Source of the DNA: Clostridia bacterium
GTDB taxonomy: Bacteria > Bacillota > Clostridia > Oscillospirales > CAG-382
Length of the DNA: 33,650 nucleotides
Direction: 5' to 3'
Assembly: GCA_017549405.1 (NCBI GenBank)
Contig: JAFYUY010000018.1
Coordinates: forward strand, 1-33,650
The translations under genes were made by a program, and so were the position numbers. The notes under the pieces are model-generated. The model saw only the letters and a program-made list of their open reading frames with translations. It was not told the DNA's origin and searched no databases. The first letter of the stretch is position 1, and each line of letters begins with the position of its first letter. Shown here one piece after another: positions 16,465 to 25,800 of this stretch.

Positions 16465-17655
16465 TCACGCTTTGCCTCCCTTTATTTTTTCAATAAGTGC
16501 GGGAACGATCTCATAAAGATTTCCCACAAGTCCCACGTGCGCCACGTCGAAAATCGACGCATCGCGGTTGTTGTTTACTGCTATTATGTAGTCGCTGCCC
16601 TTCATTCCTGCCGCAAACTGAACAGAGCCCGAAATTCCAAGGCATATTATGAGTTTTGGTTTCACGGTTCTTCCGGAAAGACCTATCTGGCGCTTGGGGG
16701 ATATCCATCCCGCCTCAACGAGCGGGCGGGTTCCTGCAAGCTGTGCGCCGAGGAGTTCGGCAAGCTCCTTTGCCATGGCAAGGTCGGATTCTTTCTGGAA
16801 TCCTCTGCCGCAGGCAACAACTATATCCGCTTCGGAAATGTCTATTTCTTTTGGTTTTTCTTTTGAACAGATTATCTCGGTGCCGCTTTTTTTCATGGCA
16901 TCGGTTATATCCATCATCACAAGCTCGCCGTATGCGGCATCGGTTCTTTCAGGTGCGGAGAATATCTTGTATCGCACGGTGCAGAACTGCGGACGTGCGT
17001 TGGGGGTTACGATCTGTGCCATGATATTTCCTCCGAAAGCGGGACGTATCTGCACAAGGTCGGTGTTTTCCTTCATCTTAAGAATGGTGCAGTCGGCGGT
17101 AAGTCCCGCACCGCAACGTGCGGCAACACGTGGAGCGAGGGAGCGACCGAGGTTTGTGGCACCGACAAGAATGCTTGATGGTTTTATTTTTTCGATAAAA
17201 TCATAAAACGCTTCGGAATATGGGGTGATGGTAAATTGAGAAAAAGCTTTGTCGTCATATACAAATATTTTGTCCGCACCGTAATGCAGAAGCTCCGATG
17301 CTTTTTCCTTTATGTTATCACCTATAACAACACCGTAAACCTTGTGACCTATAACGTCGGCAAGCTCACGCGCTTTTCCGAGCAATTCAAGCGTTACGGG
17401 GTGTATTTTTCCGTCAACTATCTCGCAGAATACGCAGACTCCGTTCCATTGCGATTTATCAACAGTCTTTGCTGTTTCGTCCTGCCAGGAAACAATGCCT
17501 GCAGGTCCTTTTTTCACGCAAAGCTTACAGCTTTTGCAGGCGGCATTTACGGAAAGCTTTCCGCCTTGGTATTCCAAAGCGCCGAAAGGACAGATATCGA
17601 TAAGCTTTTGTGCATTTTCGGGGGTCATTTTTTCATTATTTATAATAAGTCCCAT
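16465..17655 (-). CDS. lctC: Electron transfer flavoprotein alpha subunit with N-terminal 4Fe-4S module (LctC type)
   Basis: This 396-residue protein is longer than a plain EtfA because of a ferredoxin-like N-terminus. C22 in DICPFGAL and C40, C43 and C46 in CKSCKLC form a CxxCxxC plus distant CP set, enough for one 4Fe-4S cluster of a former two-cluster ferredoxin. The EtfA core follows ([30 protein letters not shown]), then the FAD domain ([36 protein letters not shown]). It pairs with the EtfB encoded 14 bases upstream to carry electrons between ferredoxin, NAD and the flavin dehydrogenase downstream. The extra cluster is a known feature of LctC-type subunits and would be the entry point for ferredoxin electrons. 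The ATG has a GGAGGA site. Confidence 0.9.
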   Translation of the reverse strand: MGLIINNEKMTPENAQKLIDICPFGALEYQGGKLSVNAACKSCKLCVKKGPAGIVSWQDETAKTVDKSQWNGVCVFCEIVDGKIHPVTLELLGKARELADVIGHKVYGVVIGDNIKEKASELLHYGADKIFVYDDKAFSQFTITPYSEAFYDFIEKIKPSSILVGATNLGRSLAPRVAARCGAGLTADCTILKMKENTDLVQIRPAFGGNIMAQIVTPNARPQFCTVRYKIFSAPERTDAAYGELVMMDITDAMKKSGTEIICSKEKPKEIDISEADIVVACGRGFQKESDLAMAKELAELLGAQLAGTRPLVEAGWISPKRQIGLSGRTVKPKLIICLGISGSVQFAAGMKGSDYIIAVNNNRDASIFDVAHVGLVGNLYEIVPALIEKIKGGKA

Positions 17656-17669
17656 AAAGCTTTTCCTCC

Positions 17670-18461
17670 TTATATGAATTTGCGGGTGCTGAGAAGCTCA
17701 AAAAGCTTGTCGCAAAGCTCGTCGGATGAGCCCTCGGATATTTCCTGCCCCGAATTTTTTTCTGGCGGGAAGATCCGCTCGACCTGTGTGGGAGAACCCT
17801 TGAGTCCAAGCATATTTTCGTCAGCATCAGGAATGTCTGCCACGGAATAAACTTTTATGAGCTCGTCGCAATCCATGCTCTTTTTGCGGTTATAGGAAGG
17901 AAGACGCGGTGTGTTTGCGTCTTTTTCGATGGTTATAAGGCAGGGGAGCTTTATTTTTGCGGTCTGTATCACGGTGTCAAGATCTGCTGTGACCGTTATG
18001 TATCCGTCACGGCATTCGAGTATCTCTGTGACATTTGCAATGTGCTCAATGCCAAGCCTTTGCGCAAGCTCGGGTCCCACCTGTGCCGTATCACCGTCGG
18101 TGGTCTGTTTTCCGCAGATTATGATATCGTATTCGCCGAGCTTTTTTATTCCCAGAGCCAGAGCGCAGCTCGTGGCGGCAACGTCTGCACCGCCGAACTT
18201 TCTGTCCGATAACAGTACGCTTTCGGAAGCACCCATCCATAAGGTTTCTTTAAGCGCTTCTTTTGCCTGGGGAGGACCCATGGAAAGAGTCTTCACGCAG
18301 CCGTCTGTTTTTTCTGCAAGCGAAAAGCCTTCTTCAAGGGCAAAAAGGTCATAGGGGTTTATCTTACTGTCCACACCATCACGGATGAGTACACCCGTAA
18401 CCGGGTCTACTGCAACCTTATTTGTGCCGGGAACCTGCTTTACGCACACGATAATATTCAT
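17670..18461 (-). CDS. lctB: Electron transfer flavoprotein beta subunit (LctB type)
   Basis: This 263-residue EtfB begins MNIIVCVKQVPGTNKVAVDPVTGVLIRDGVDSKINPYD. It carries the nucleotide-binding motif CGKQTTDGDTAQVGPELAQRLG. It also has LKGSPTQVERIFPP near the C-terminus, a stretch typical of bifurcating EtfB proteins, which bind a second FAD instead of AMP. It is the first gene of the lctBCD-like operon and lies behind a clear promoter. The ATG has an AAAGGA site. A role in coupling ferredoxin and NAD to lactate oxidation is inferred from gene order and family. Confidence 0.9.
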   Translation of the reverse strand: MNIIVCVKQVPGTNKVAVDPVTGVLIRDGVDSKINPYDLFALEEGFSLAEKTDGCVKTLSMGPPQAKEALKETLWMGASESVLLSDRKFGGADVAATSCALALGIKKLGEYDIIICGKQTTDGDTAQVGPELAQRLGIEHIANVTEILECRDGYITVTADLDTVIQTAKIKLPCLITIEKDANTPRLPSYNRKKSMDCDELIKVYSVADIPDADENMLGLKGSPTQVERIFPPEKNSGQEISEGSSDELCDKLFELLSTRKFI

Positions 18462-18544
18462 AAAATGCAGTTTTCCTTTCGTAAATTACTTGTTTTTTGT
18501 GTTTAAAATTCAAAATGTTATGAAATACAAAAATATACATATCA

Positions 18545-18572
18545 ATTATAACACTTTCACGGAAAAAGTCAA
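18545..18572 (-). promoter_or_regulatory. Promoter of the lctBCD-like operon
   Basis: On the minus strand: TTGACT (18567-18572), 16 bases, TATAAT (18545-18550), with TG one base before the -10 box (extended -10). The leader is about 77 bases. I saw no clear Rex or CggR-type operator in it. Confidence 0.85.
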
Positions 18573-18593
18573 TGATTATTCATCAATATACAC

Positions 18594-18618
18594 AAAAAAA
18601 CCGACGAATTTTCGTCGG
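18594..18618 (-). terminator. Terminator of the 18654-19088 gene
   Basis: On the minus strand the stem CCGACGAA/TTCGTCGG (18601-18608 with 18611-18618) runs into a seven-T tract (18594-18600). It separates the small helical protein gene from the lct promoter. Confidence 0.88.
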
Positions 18619-18653
18619 CTTTGTTAAAAAGGTAACAAATAAAGGCTGCGGCA

Positions 18654-19088
18654 TCAAAGATATCCTCGTATATCCACGGCAAGCTTTTCCTCAAGATTCG
18701 TAAGGCGCTTTGCAATATCCTTTGAAACCTCGTCCGCCGCTTTGTATTTGTTCATATATTTATTAAGGGATTTAACACCCATGTTGCAGCCGTCGGTCAT
18801 AAGGTCTGCCACGGTGCTGTCGGAATCGTTGACGGAAAGCATGACGTTTGTCTTGAGCCACGACATACCTTTTGCCATAGGTGAGGGGTCTTTGCCGTCA
18901 TCACCGTAACGGTCGAGAAGTTCGGTTATTTCTCTGTCGATCTTCTTGTGCTCAACGCAGCAGGTGTCAAGAGTATCACGGAATTTTCTGTTGCCAACGT
19001 AATCCATAACATCATTTATGGAAGAAATTCCCATTTTAACTCCGGCATCGCATTCGCGCAAGAGCTTTACTGTATCTTTTTCTATCAT
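18654..19088 (-). CDS. Small all-helical protein, function unknown (four-helix-bundle-like)
   Basis: This 144-residue protein is charged and without membrane segments, predicted almost entirely helical: DTVKLLRECDAGVKMGISSINDVMDYV, then KFRDTLDTCCVEHKKIDREITELLDRYG, then a linker (DDGKDPSPMAKG), then two more helices. The spacing resembles ferritin-like or DUF2383-type four-helix bundles, but the E/H metal-ligand pattern is incomplete (only EHKK is clear), so no metal centre is claimed. An upstream in-frame ATG at 19157 exists. The ATG at 19088 is preferred because an AAAGGAG site lies before it, though with a long spacer (about 13 bases), and the extra residues look untypical. It is monocistronic, with its own terminator. 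No family is certain. Confidence 0.65.
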   Translation of the reverse strand: MIEKDTVKLLRECDAGVKMGISSINDVMDYVGNRKFRDTLDTCCVEHKKIDREITELLDRYGDDGKDPSPMAKGMSWLKTNVMLSVNDSDSTVADLMTDGCNMGVKSLNKYMNKYKAADEVSKDIAKRLTNLEEKLAVDIRGYL

Positions 19089-19157
19089 ATTTATAAATGC
19101 GCTCCTTTCGGTTTTTATAAGAAAAGTTTTCCCCGAAAAACTTTTTGTTATTCGCAT

Positions 19158-19362
19158 ACCGCCCGGAAATTATTTTTCCACATATATTATATATATAAAA
19201 TCAAAGCATGGCACGGAACAAAATCAAAAATACTGCGTCATATATGTTGTTACCGCAAAAGGCGGCAACAAGTATACACAGCGATTGTTTGCGCATACAG
19301 GGGGGTCCCCGCTTTGCAGGGGCGTGCGTGCTTTAACACATACTGTTACAAAAAAACGCGCC
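19158..19362. other. Intergenic region between divergent genes, upstream part
   Basis: No gene is seen. It holds an imperfect hairpin TTGTTACCGC/GCGGCAACAA (about 19243-19268), a C/G-rich stretch (19301-19325) and one isolated GTTACA (19345-19350), 20 bases upstream of the paired motif. AT-rich sequence near 19180-19200 may hold the -10 box of the minus-strand gene, but no good -35 box pairs with it. Confidence 0.4.
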
Positions 19363-19381
19363 ATGTTACAGTTGTGTTACA
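19363..19381 (+). promoter_or_regulatory. Paired GTTACA motif upstream of first SLH gene
   Basis: The sequence is ATGTTACA, two bases, TGTGTTACA. The two GTTACA units are 11 bases apart, one DNA turn. The motif ends 15 bases before the -35 box. The same motif with the same spacing occurs before the second SLH gene (22696-22714). It is likely a binding site for a shared activator, or a retained duplicated promoter. Confidence 0.65.
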
Positions 19382-19396
19382 AACACTCAAAAGGTA

Positions 19397-19425
19397 TTGC
19401 AAAATTTGCGATTGTGTATTATTAT
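19397..19425 (+). promoter_or_regulatory. Promoter of the first SLH gene
   Basis: TTGCAA (19397-19402), 17 bases, TATTAT (19420-19425). The leader is about 73 bases, ending in an AGGAGG ribosome site at 19492-19497. Confidence 0.8.
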
Positions 19426-19505
19426 ATCAGTGTAAGCAGAACGGGTGGCATCTAAAATGCTTTCCGTATCATGCTACATAAAAAATTTTACAGGAGGATT
19501 TCCAA

Positions 19506-22500
19506 ATGAGAAAGACAACAAAGCTTCTCTCTCTCGTACTTGCGGCTCTCATGCTCGTTAGCATGTTCACAATTTCCGCAGGTGCAAAATTCGATGACGT
19601 TTCTGTTGAAGATTCTGCTCTTTACGATGCAGTTGAACTTCTCAACACTCTCGGCGTAGCTAAGGGTACCACAGAAACAACATTTGGCCCTGGCGAGAAC
19701 GTTACTCGTCAGCAGATGGCAGCTTTCATCTACAGACTTATGAAGGCAGGCCGTAGCGCAGAAGGCGGTACAAACGATTCCGGATTTACCGACCTCGATG
19801 ATTCCACATTCTTCCACATGATCACTTGGGCTAGCCAGACCGGTGTTATCAAGGGAAGAAACGCTACAACATTCGACCCTAAGGGCGGTATCACTCTCCA
19901 GGACGCTTACGTAATGCTCGTTCGTGCTCTCGGTTACGAAGATGACACTGTTCTTCCTTATCCTTTCGGATACATCGATCTCGCTGAAGAAATCGGCCTC
20001 GATGAAAACATCCCTTCCGATGTTAATTACACAAGCACTCTTAACAGAGGCAACGTTGCAATTCTTCTTGCAAACGCATTCTACGCAGAAATGAACAAGA
20101 CTTCTGTTGAGTACAAGTTCATCTCTAACAAGTACACCGACGCTAACGGCGATCCTCAGATCACTTGGGCATACGCAGCAGTTGAAACTGCAGCTACAGT
20201 TGCTAAGGACATCTTCGGTGTTGTAGAAGAAACCTTCAAGGTTAAGGCTACAAACAACTACACAATGGCTGGTTATTCCGCTGTTACTGAAGACGAAGTA
20301 GAAATGCTCGTTGGTAACAGAATTGATGCAGACGGCAAGACAGTTAACACTAACGAAGAATGGAAGCTCGCAGACTTCGGTCTCGAAGGCAAGTCCGATG
20401 ATTACTTCCTCGCTGACATCACTCTCTTCGTTAAGAAGGACCCCGAAGGCATCGTTAAGGATGACGTTGTTGTTGCAGCTAAGTCCAACCTCGTTAAGAA
20501 GATTGTTGCAGCTTCCGATATCGTTATCGACAGATCCACAAAGACAGATGCTAAGTACTATGACGGTGGCGTTAAGTCCAACACTGCTGATAAGGTTATG
20601 ACAGGTCTCATCTCCTTCGGCGGCATTGATGCTTACCTCGACGCTGTTGCAGCTCCTTACGCATACAAGTCTCTCGGTCTCTACGGCAACAACAAGGCTG
20701 CTGTTGACTTCATCACTCTCAACTCCGTTACTAACGAAGAAGGCGTAGCTAAGTTTGTTTATGCAAACACAGGCCTCAACTTCGACGGTGACTTCGACAC
20801 ACTCTCTGGTAACAACGCTTACGAAACTCTCAACGATAACTTCGCAACTGCATTCGGTTACGTTTACAATGATGGTCTCTACGAAGCAGAAGTATACGAC
20901 GCAGATGGCGACGGCTACGCTGAATACGTATTCTTCAAGCAGTACGACTTCATCAAGATGTTCGACAAGAACACCAAGTACATCGGTCTCACTTCCACAA
21001 TCACCGAAAAGGATAAGACAATCGTTGGCGGTGTTAAGAAGGAAGACATCGTTGTTGTAGGCGACTGGAACGACGGCGACGCAGTTCTCGTTTACGCTTT
21101 CGATAACAACGGCTCAACTAACATTGCTACAAACTACGATTACATCGAAGTTAAGGAAGCTATCACTTCCATCGAAACAAAGGCTAAGACAAAGAAGACA
21201 AACGCTAACGGCGCTGATGTTTACACATTCACCACAGGTGAAACTGTTGACTACACTGACTACGCTGACAAGATCGTAGGCGGCGCTCGCAACGATGCAT
21301 TCACTCTTGGCAACAACACAATCATCTGGATCAAGGGCGACGTTCTCCTCTACACTTCCGCAGTATCTACAAGCAACTTTGACGCTACTGCAAACTACGC
21401 TCTCATCCTTCCTATCGACGCTACCACAACTCCTGTGACAACAATCAAGGTTGTTGACAGAGTTATCGACGGCGAATTCGTAGAACAGTTCTACGTAAAG
21501 GCTCTCGTTGACGGTACCGTTAAGACAGTTCTCCTCGGCGAAGCTGTTAACGCATACGCTAACCCCATCGGCTTTGCTGCTGATTCTAACCTCAACACAA
21601 TCAAGGTTAAGGAAGCTGCTGACGCTAAGACTCTTATCGACACATACTTCCTCAACAAGTTCGCAACTTACACCACAAACGACGATGGTTCCTTCAACTT
21701 TACCCAGACTCAGTTCAACGGCAGCATGAGCTCCAACCTCGACGCTACCGCATATGTAACTGCTACAAACGGTAACATCGACCACGTTGCAAGTGCAGTT
21801 TATAAGCTCACTCTCGATGGTACACAGTACCAGGTAGCTCTCCAGGATTACTCCAAGGTTGTTATCAAGTCTAAGGACGATGACAACGAAGATGTTTACA
21901 CATCTTACGATGCAGCTACTCTCGGCAGAATCGAAAACACCAACCTTACAGGCGTTAAGATGATCCTTGTTAACAATACAAAGGGTAACATCGAAAACGT
22001 TGGTATCCTCTATGCAGAACTCGTTGGCGAATTTGGTTCTCCCACAGCTCTCGACTACAGAGTAATCATTTCTTCCTACGAAGAAAAGGCCGGCAGCACT
22101 ACTAAGAACTATGTAGAGCTCTTCAACCTTGTTGATGGCACAACCGAAACAGTTCTCGCTTCTTCCGCTCTCGCAACCGCAGGTATCGCAAACAACAAGA
22201 TCGTTGAAGTTAGAGAAGATGGCAAGGCATACGCTATTACAACTCCTGCTGCTTCCTTCGTTCAGAACAAGATCTTCAAGAACGCGTTCACAACTGCTAA
22301 CGCTACCTACGATTCCGGCATGAAGCTCCTCACATTCGTAAACGATGCAACTTATATGTACTCCATCACCGACGAAACAACCTTCATCTACTATGAAGAT
22401 TCCAACGGTGAAAAGGAACTTGCAGATGTTTCCATCCTTACAAACAAGGGTAACACCTACAACGATAAGTTCAACGATTATGAAAACAGTCAGACAGGTG

Positions 22501-22607
22501 CATTCGACATCTACGTAATTGCTGACAACGATCCTACAGATTACAACAGCAACGTTAAGATCGTTAAGCGCATCATCGTTTGCCCCACAGGTAAGCTTGT
22601 TGCTTAA
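19506..22607 (+). CDS. SLH-domain surface protein, probable S-layer or major cell-wall protein
   Basis: This 1033-residue secreted protein has signal peptide 1-27 (cleavage after SAGA) and three SLH domains: FDDVSVEDSALYDAVELLNTLGVAKG (28-80), FTDLDDSTFFHMITWASQTGVIKG (about 97-145) and PYPFGYIDLAEEIGL...RGNVAILLANAFYAEM (about 156-200). SLH domains bind pyruvylated secondary wall polymers. The remaining about 830 residues are beta-rich, with few Cys, and contain one calcium-type loop DADGDGYAE (465-473). Codon use is extremely biased (CTC, AAC, GAC, AAG, GTT, GCT), as in the most abundant proteins. The gene has its own promoter and terminator. Its neighbour downstream is a paralogue. The name of a specific S-layer protein cannot be given. 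Confidence 0.9.
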   Translation: MRKTTKLLSLVLAALMLVSMFTISAGAKFDDVSVEDSALYDAVELLNTLGVAKGTTETTFGPGENVTRQQMAAFIYRLMKAGRSAEGGTNDSGFTDLDDSTFFHMITWASQTGVIKGRNATTFDPKGGITLQDAYVMLVRALGYEDDTVLPYPFGYIDLAEEIGLDENIPSDVNYTSTLNRGNVAILLANAFYAEMNKTSVEYKFISNKYTDANGDPQITWAYAAVETAATVAKDIFGVVEETFKVKATNNYTMAGYSAVTEDEVEMLVGNRIDADGKTVNTNEEWKLADFGLEGKSDDYFLADITLFVKKDPEGIVKDDVVVAAKSNLVKKIVAASDIVIDRSTKTDAKYYDGGVKSNTADKVMTGLISFGGIDAYLDAVAAPYAYKSLGLYGNNKAAVDFITLNSVTNEEGVAKFVYANTGLNFDGDFDTLSGNNAYETLNDNFATAFGYVYNDGLYEAEVYDADGDGYAEYVFFKQYDFIKMFDKNTKYIGLTSTITEKDKTIVGGVKKEDIVVVGDWNDGDAVLVYAFDNNGSTNIATNYDYIEVKEAITSIETKAKTKKTNANGADVYTFTTGETVDYTDYADKIVGGARNDAFTLGNNTIIWIKGDVLLYTSAVSTSNFDATANYALILPIDATTTPVTTIKVVDRVIDGEFVEQFYVKALVDGTVKTVLLGEAVNAYANPIGFAADSNLNTIKVKEAADAKTLIDTYFLNKFATYTTNDDGSFNFTQTQFNGSMSSNLDATAYVTATNGNIDHVASAVYKLTLDGTQYQVALQDYSKVVIKSKDDDNEDVYTSYDAATLGRIENTNLTGVKMILVNNTKGNIENVGILYAELVGEFGSPTALDYRVIISSYEEKAGSTTKNYVELFNLVDGTTETVLASSALATAGIANNKIVEVREDGKAYAITTPAASFVQNKIFKNAFTTANATYDSGMKLLTFVNDATYMYSITDETTFIYYEDSNGEKELADVSILTNKGNTYNDKFNDYENSQTGAFDIYVIADNDPTDYNSNVKIVKRIIVCPTGKLVA

Positions 22608-22635
22608 TTGTTCAAAAACCTTATAAAGATTTTAG

Positions 22636-22664
22636 CACCCGGCAGAAATGCCGGGTGTTTTTTT
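22636..22664 (+). terminator. Terminator of the first SLH gene
   Basis: A perfect 9-bp stem CACCCGGCA/TGCCGGGTG (22636-22644 with 22649-22657) with a GAAA tetraloop is followed by seven T. Confidence 0.95.
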
Positions 22665-22695
22665 GCATATATGTGGATGAGTAACATAAAATTAT

Positions 22696-22714
22696 ATGTT
22701 ACAAATGTGTTACA
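22696..22714 (+). promoter_or_regulatory. Paired GTTACA motif upstream of second SLH gene
   Basis: ATGTTACA, two bases, TGTGTTACA, identical in arrangement to 19363-19381 and also ending 15 bases before the -35 box. An inverted half-site GTAACAT lies just upstream (22681-22687), giving a GTAACAT/ATGTTAC inverted repeat. Confidence 0.65.
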
Positions 22715-22729
22715 TTTCACTTTTAACTG

Positions 22730-22758
22730 TTGATATTTTTGTGCATTGTTGTTATAAT
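22730..22758 (+). promoter_or_regulatory. Promoter of the second SLH gene
   Basis: TTGATA (22730-22735), 17 bases, TATAAT (22753-22758). The leader is about 108 bases. It can form a hairpin at 22780-22811 (GGCGA/TCGCC outer and GTGCC/GGCAT inner pairs) and a second at about 22823-22847 (GGATAT/ATATCC), before the AGGAGG site at 22859-22864. Confidence 0.85.
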
Positions 22759-22873
22759 GTTTATGATAAATGGAGTATAGGCGATATTTGTGCCCTTTTG
22801 GCATTTTCGCCGTTCTGTTTACGGATATCCGAAAAGATCGTATATCCAAAAAAATCACAGGAGGCATAATCTT

Positions 22874-25800
22874 ATGAGAAAATTAGCAAAGTTCTTATCT
22901 ATGGTTATTGTCGCTGCAACCCTTGCAAGCCTTTCCACAATCACATCTTCCGCTGCAACGTTTACGGATATTTCCTCCAAAAACGAAGCTCTTCAGGAAG
23001 CTGCTGAGATCCTCAACAACCTTGGCATTGCAAAAGGTACAGGCGAAGGAACCTTTAGCCCTAAGGACAAAGTAACACGCGAACAGATGGCGGCATTCAT
23101 GTACCGTCTTATGAAAGCCGGTAAAAGCGTTGAAGGCGGCGATAATGTTTCGGGATTTACCGATCTTAAAGACCCCACCTTCTACTATATGATTTCCTGG
23201 GCAAATCAGTCCGGCATCATTAAGGGTCGTTCTGCCACACAGTTTGACCCTAAGGGAAAGATCACTCTTCAGGATTGCTACACCATGATGGTGCGCGCTC
23301 TTGGTTATGAGAACTACGAAACCATTCCCTATCCTTATGGATACATAAACATCGCTGAATCGCTCGACCTCGATAAAAATGTGAAAGACAGCATTGCTTA
23401 TACAGACGAGCTTACCCGTGGAGATGTGGCTGTTATTCTTTACAACGCTCTCTATGCTCACATGAACGAGACATACACCGTAAATGTAATGCCTCCTCCG
23501 GAAATGTACAGCACAAACACTGCGCTTACTCCCATGACCAAAGAACTTCCTGAGACCGTTTGGCACAAGATCTTCAATGTAACGGAAGTTACCCGCCGTG
23601 TTGTTGCAACCCCTAATTTTGCTGTAGACCTTTCCAAGATCGACTCTGTTCTCAAGGCAGGCAACTCCGAGTATGCGGTTTATAAGCCTACAGGTGTTGA
23701 AGCGCCCGACGTTCCTCTTATATACACAGCTGCAGTTTGTGTAGAAGATGAAATTTACGGCACAAAAAGACTTGCAAAAGAAGAAAATGCATACAAATTC
23801 GCAGATCTTGGTCTTTCCGGCAAAGCTGATGACTACTTCCTTAAGGATCTTACCATGTATATCAATCCCGAAGGAAAAGTTCTTGCTTGTAAGGCAGACG
23901 GTAAAACAGGCTCCGGCAGCATTTCTTTCTCGTATCTTTCCGGTACCGATAAATATAAGTACATCAAGAATTACACCGATGGCAGCACCAGCACTACCAA
24001 GATCCGTAACGGTACTGTAGGCATCGGCGATGCCAAGGCTTACTTCTACAACAAGCCTAACGATATAAACACATATGCGGTTACCCTTTGTCCCACTGAA
24101 CGCGATGACGATGGCAGACTTACTTATACCGCAGGTTATATGTGGTACGGTGAAGCGCCTTCCTCGCAGTTCACATATGAATTCCCCTACGTTGAAGCTA
24201 CTAAAGTGCAGTTTAACATCGCACAGTCTTCTAACGATACACTTCTTGCCCACATTGCAAGTACTGCTACTAACAGCGGCAGATACTTCTGCGATTACTT
24301 CGACACAAACGGCGACGGCATCATTGAATACGTTAATGTTATGCCTATGACATGGGGTCAGATCGTTGTTCAGTCGGGAGACAGAAATTCCACAAAGGCT
24401 CTGCACACAGGCGATAGCAAGTATCGTGCAGCATGGAATGCTTCCACCAGATTCCCCACCATCTACATCAACGAAGACACAATAGTTGAAGGCGGTTCTT
24501 ACGAAGACGGCAAGCTTGTATTTGCATATGTTTCCGGTCCTGCAAACTATGTTCGCATAGCATCCGATGATGTTAACAACGGAATCGGTAACTTCACCTC
24601 CACTATTGTTAAAAAGATCTATCAGAAAAACGGAGCTAGTGCAAATAATGATTGGCGTGGTGACAACCAGCAGTCCGTGTTTGAAAACGGCATTACTCTT
24701 GGCGCTTGGCAGTCAGGTAACAGAATCGTTGGTCACGTTAATTTCGAACGCACAGGTCTTGTTGCTATTTCCACCGATAAAACTGCGAGTGATGGTTTTT
24801 CCGGTAGCTTCCAGAGTGCAACCAAGAATGTCGGAACATCCCTGGAGGTTTACCACCATGGCAATCAGCCTCTCTGGGCAAAAACTGTTGCTGCCGACGA
24901 CCTTGTAAATGTTGGTGAAGATTACGCTATCATCAAGTATGCCGATAAGAATGCAGGAAAGGTAGTATTTGAAGCCGGCGGTATTGAACAGGATGCTTCC
25001 CTCACATACTCCAACCATGTTCGCGCATTTATCGGCGGCGAATATAAAATCGTAAGCATTGCAGATACCTTTAAGGATTCTTCCGGAAACATCGTTTCCC
25101 AGAACGACGCTTACTTCAACAATAACAACCTTGTGGGTGTTCTCAGTACCTACACCGTTGAGGATGACGGCGAATACGTTTTCAAACCCCTCTCCTACAA
25201 GAAGGGCAATCTCGCAGATCCCGATGACGATGCTATCCTCTACATGACCGAGGTCACAGAACCCGTAAGCCTTGAAAAGTATTACGATATTCTTTACAGA
25301 TTCGTTCCCGGTTATTCTGCAAGTTCTATCCCCGCAGGTCTTATTCCCGCAGGCGTAAATCACTTCAAGCTTGACGAAAACTTCAAGATGGTTGTAAACT
25401 ATATCGATGCTGAGGGATACTCAGACTACGCTATTTACGATTATAACAACCAGCCCGATTTCGACGTTGATGAGCTTGAATTCTCCAAGACCATCGCTAT
25501 TTACCGCAACAATACCGAAAGCACCACCACCGAATACCTTAACTTCATCTATGCTGAAGTTGGCGGCGAGCTTGTTATTGACAGAGACGACAATGCTAAG
25601 TTTGGTATTATCATATCCAATTACAAGGAAGTTGACAACAAGGCTAATGTTATTACAAAGTACACCATCATCAATCCTATGACAGGCGAAGAAATCGCAG
25701 ATGTTGCTACTCACACATCAACCACCGAACTTCCTAAATTCAATATGTATGAACTTACCACTGAAGGCAAGATCAATACAGGCAGAACAGGCCATGTTGC

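Noticed and set aside
18462-18540. A Rex-type redox operator in the leader of the lct operon
   Set aside because: TTGTG- and TTAA-like pieces occur, but no proper inverted TTGTGAA-N4-TTCACAA pattern could be found.
21114-21785. A 223-codon minus-strand frame inside the first SLH gene
   Set aside because: Same reason: it is antisense to a strongly biased gene, Cys- and Val-rich, with no start signals.
22895-24406. A 503-codon open frame on the minus strand inside the second SLH gene
   Set aside because: It lies fully antisense to a clear gene, is unusually rich in Cys, has no ribosome site or promoter, and follows from the sense gene rarely using codons whose complement is a stop. It is a shadow.
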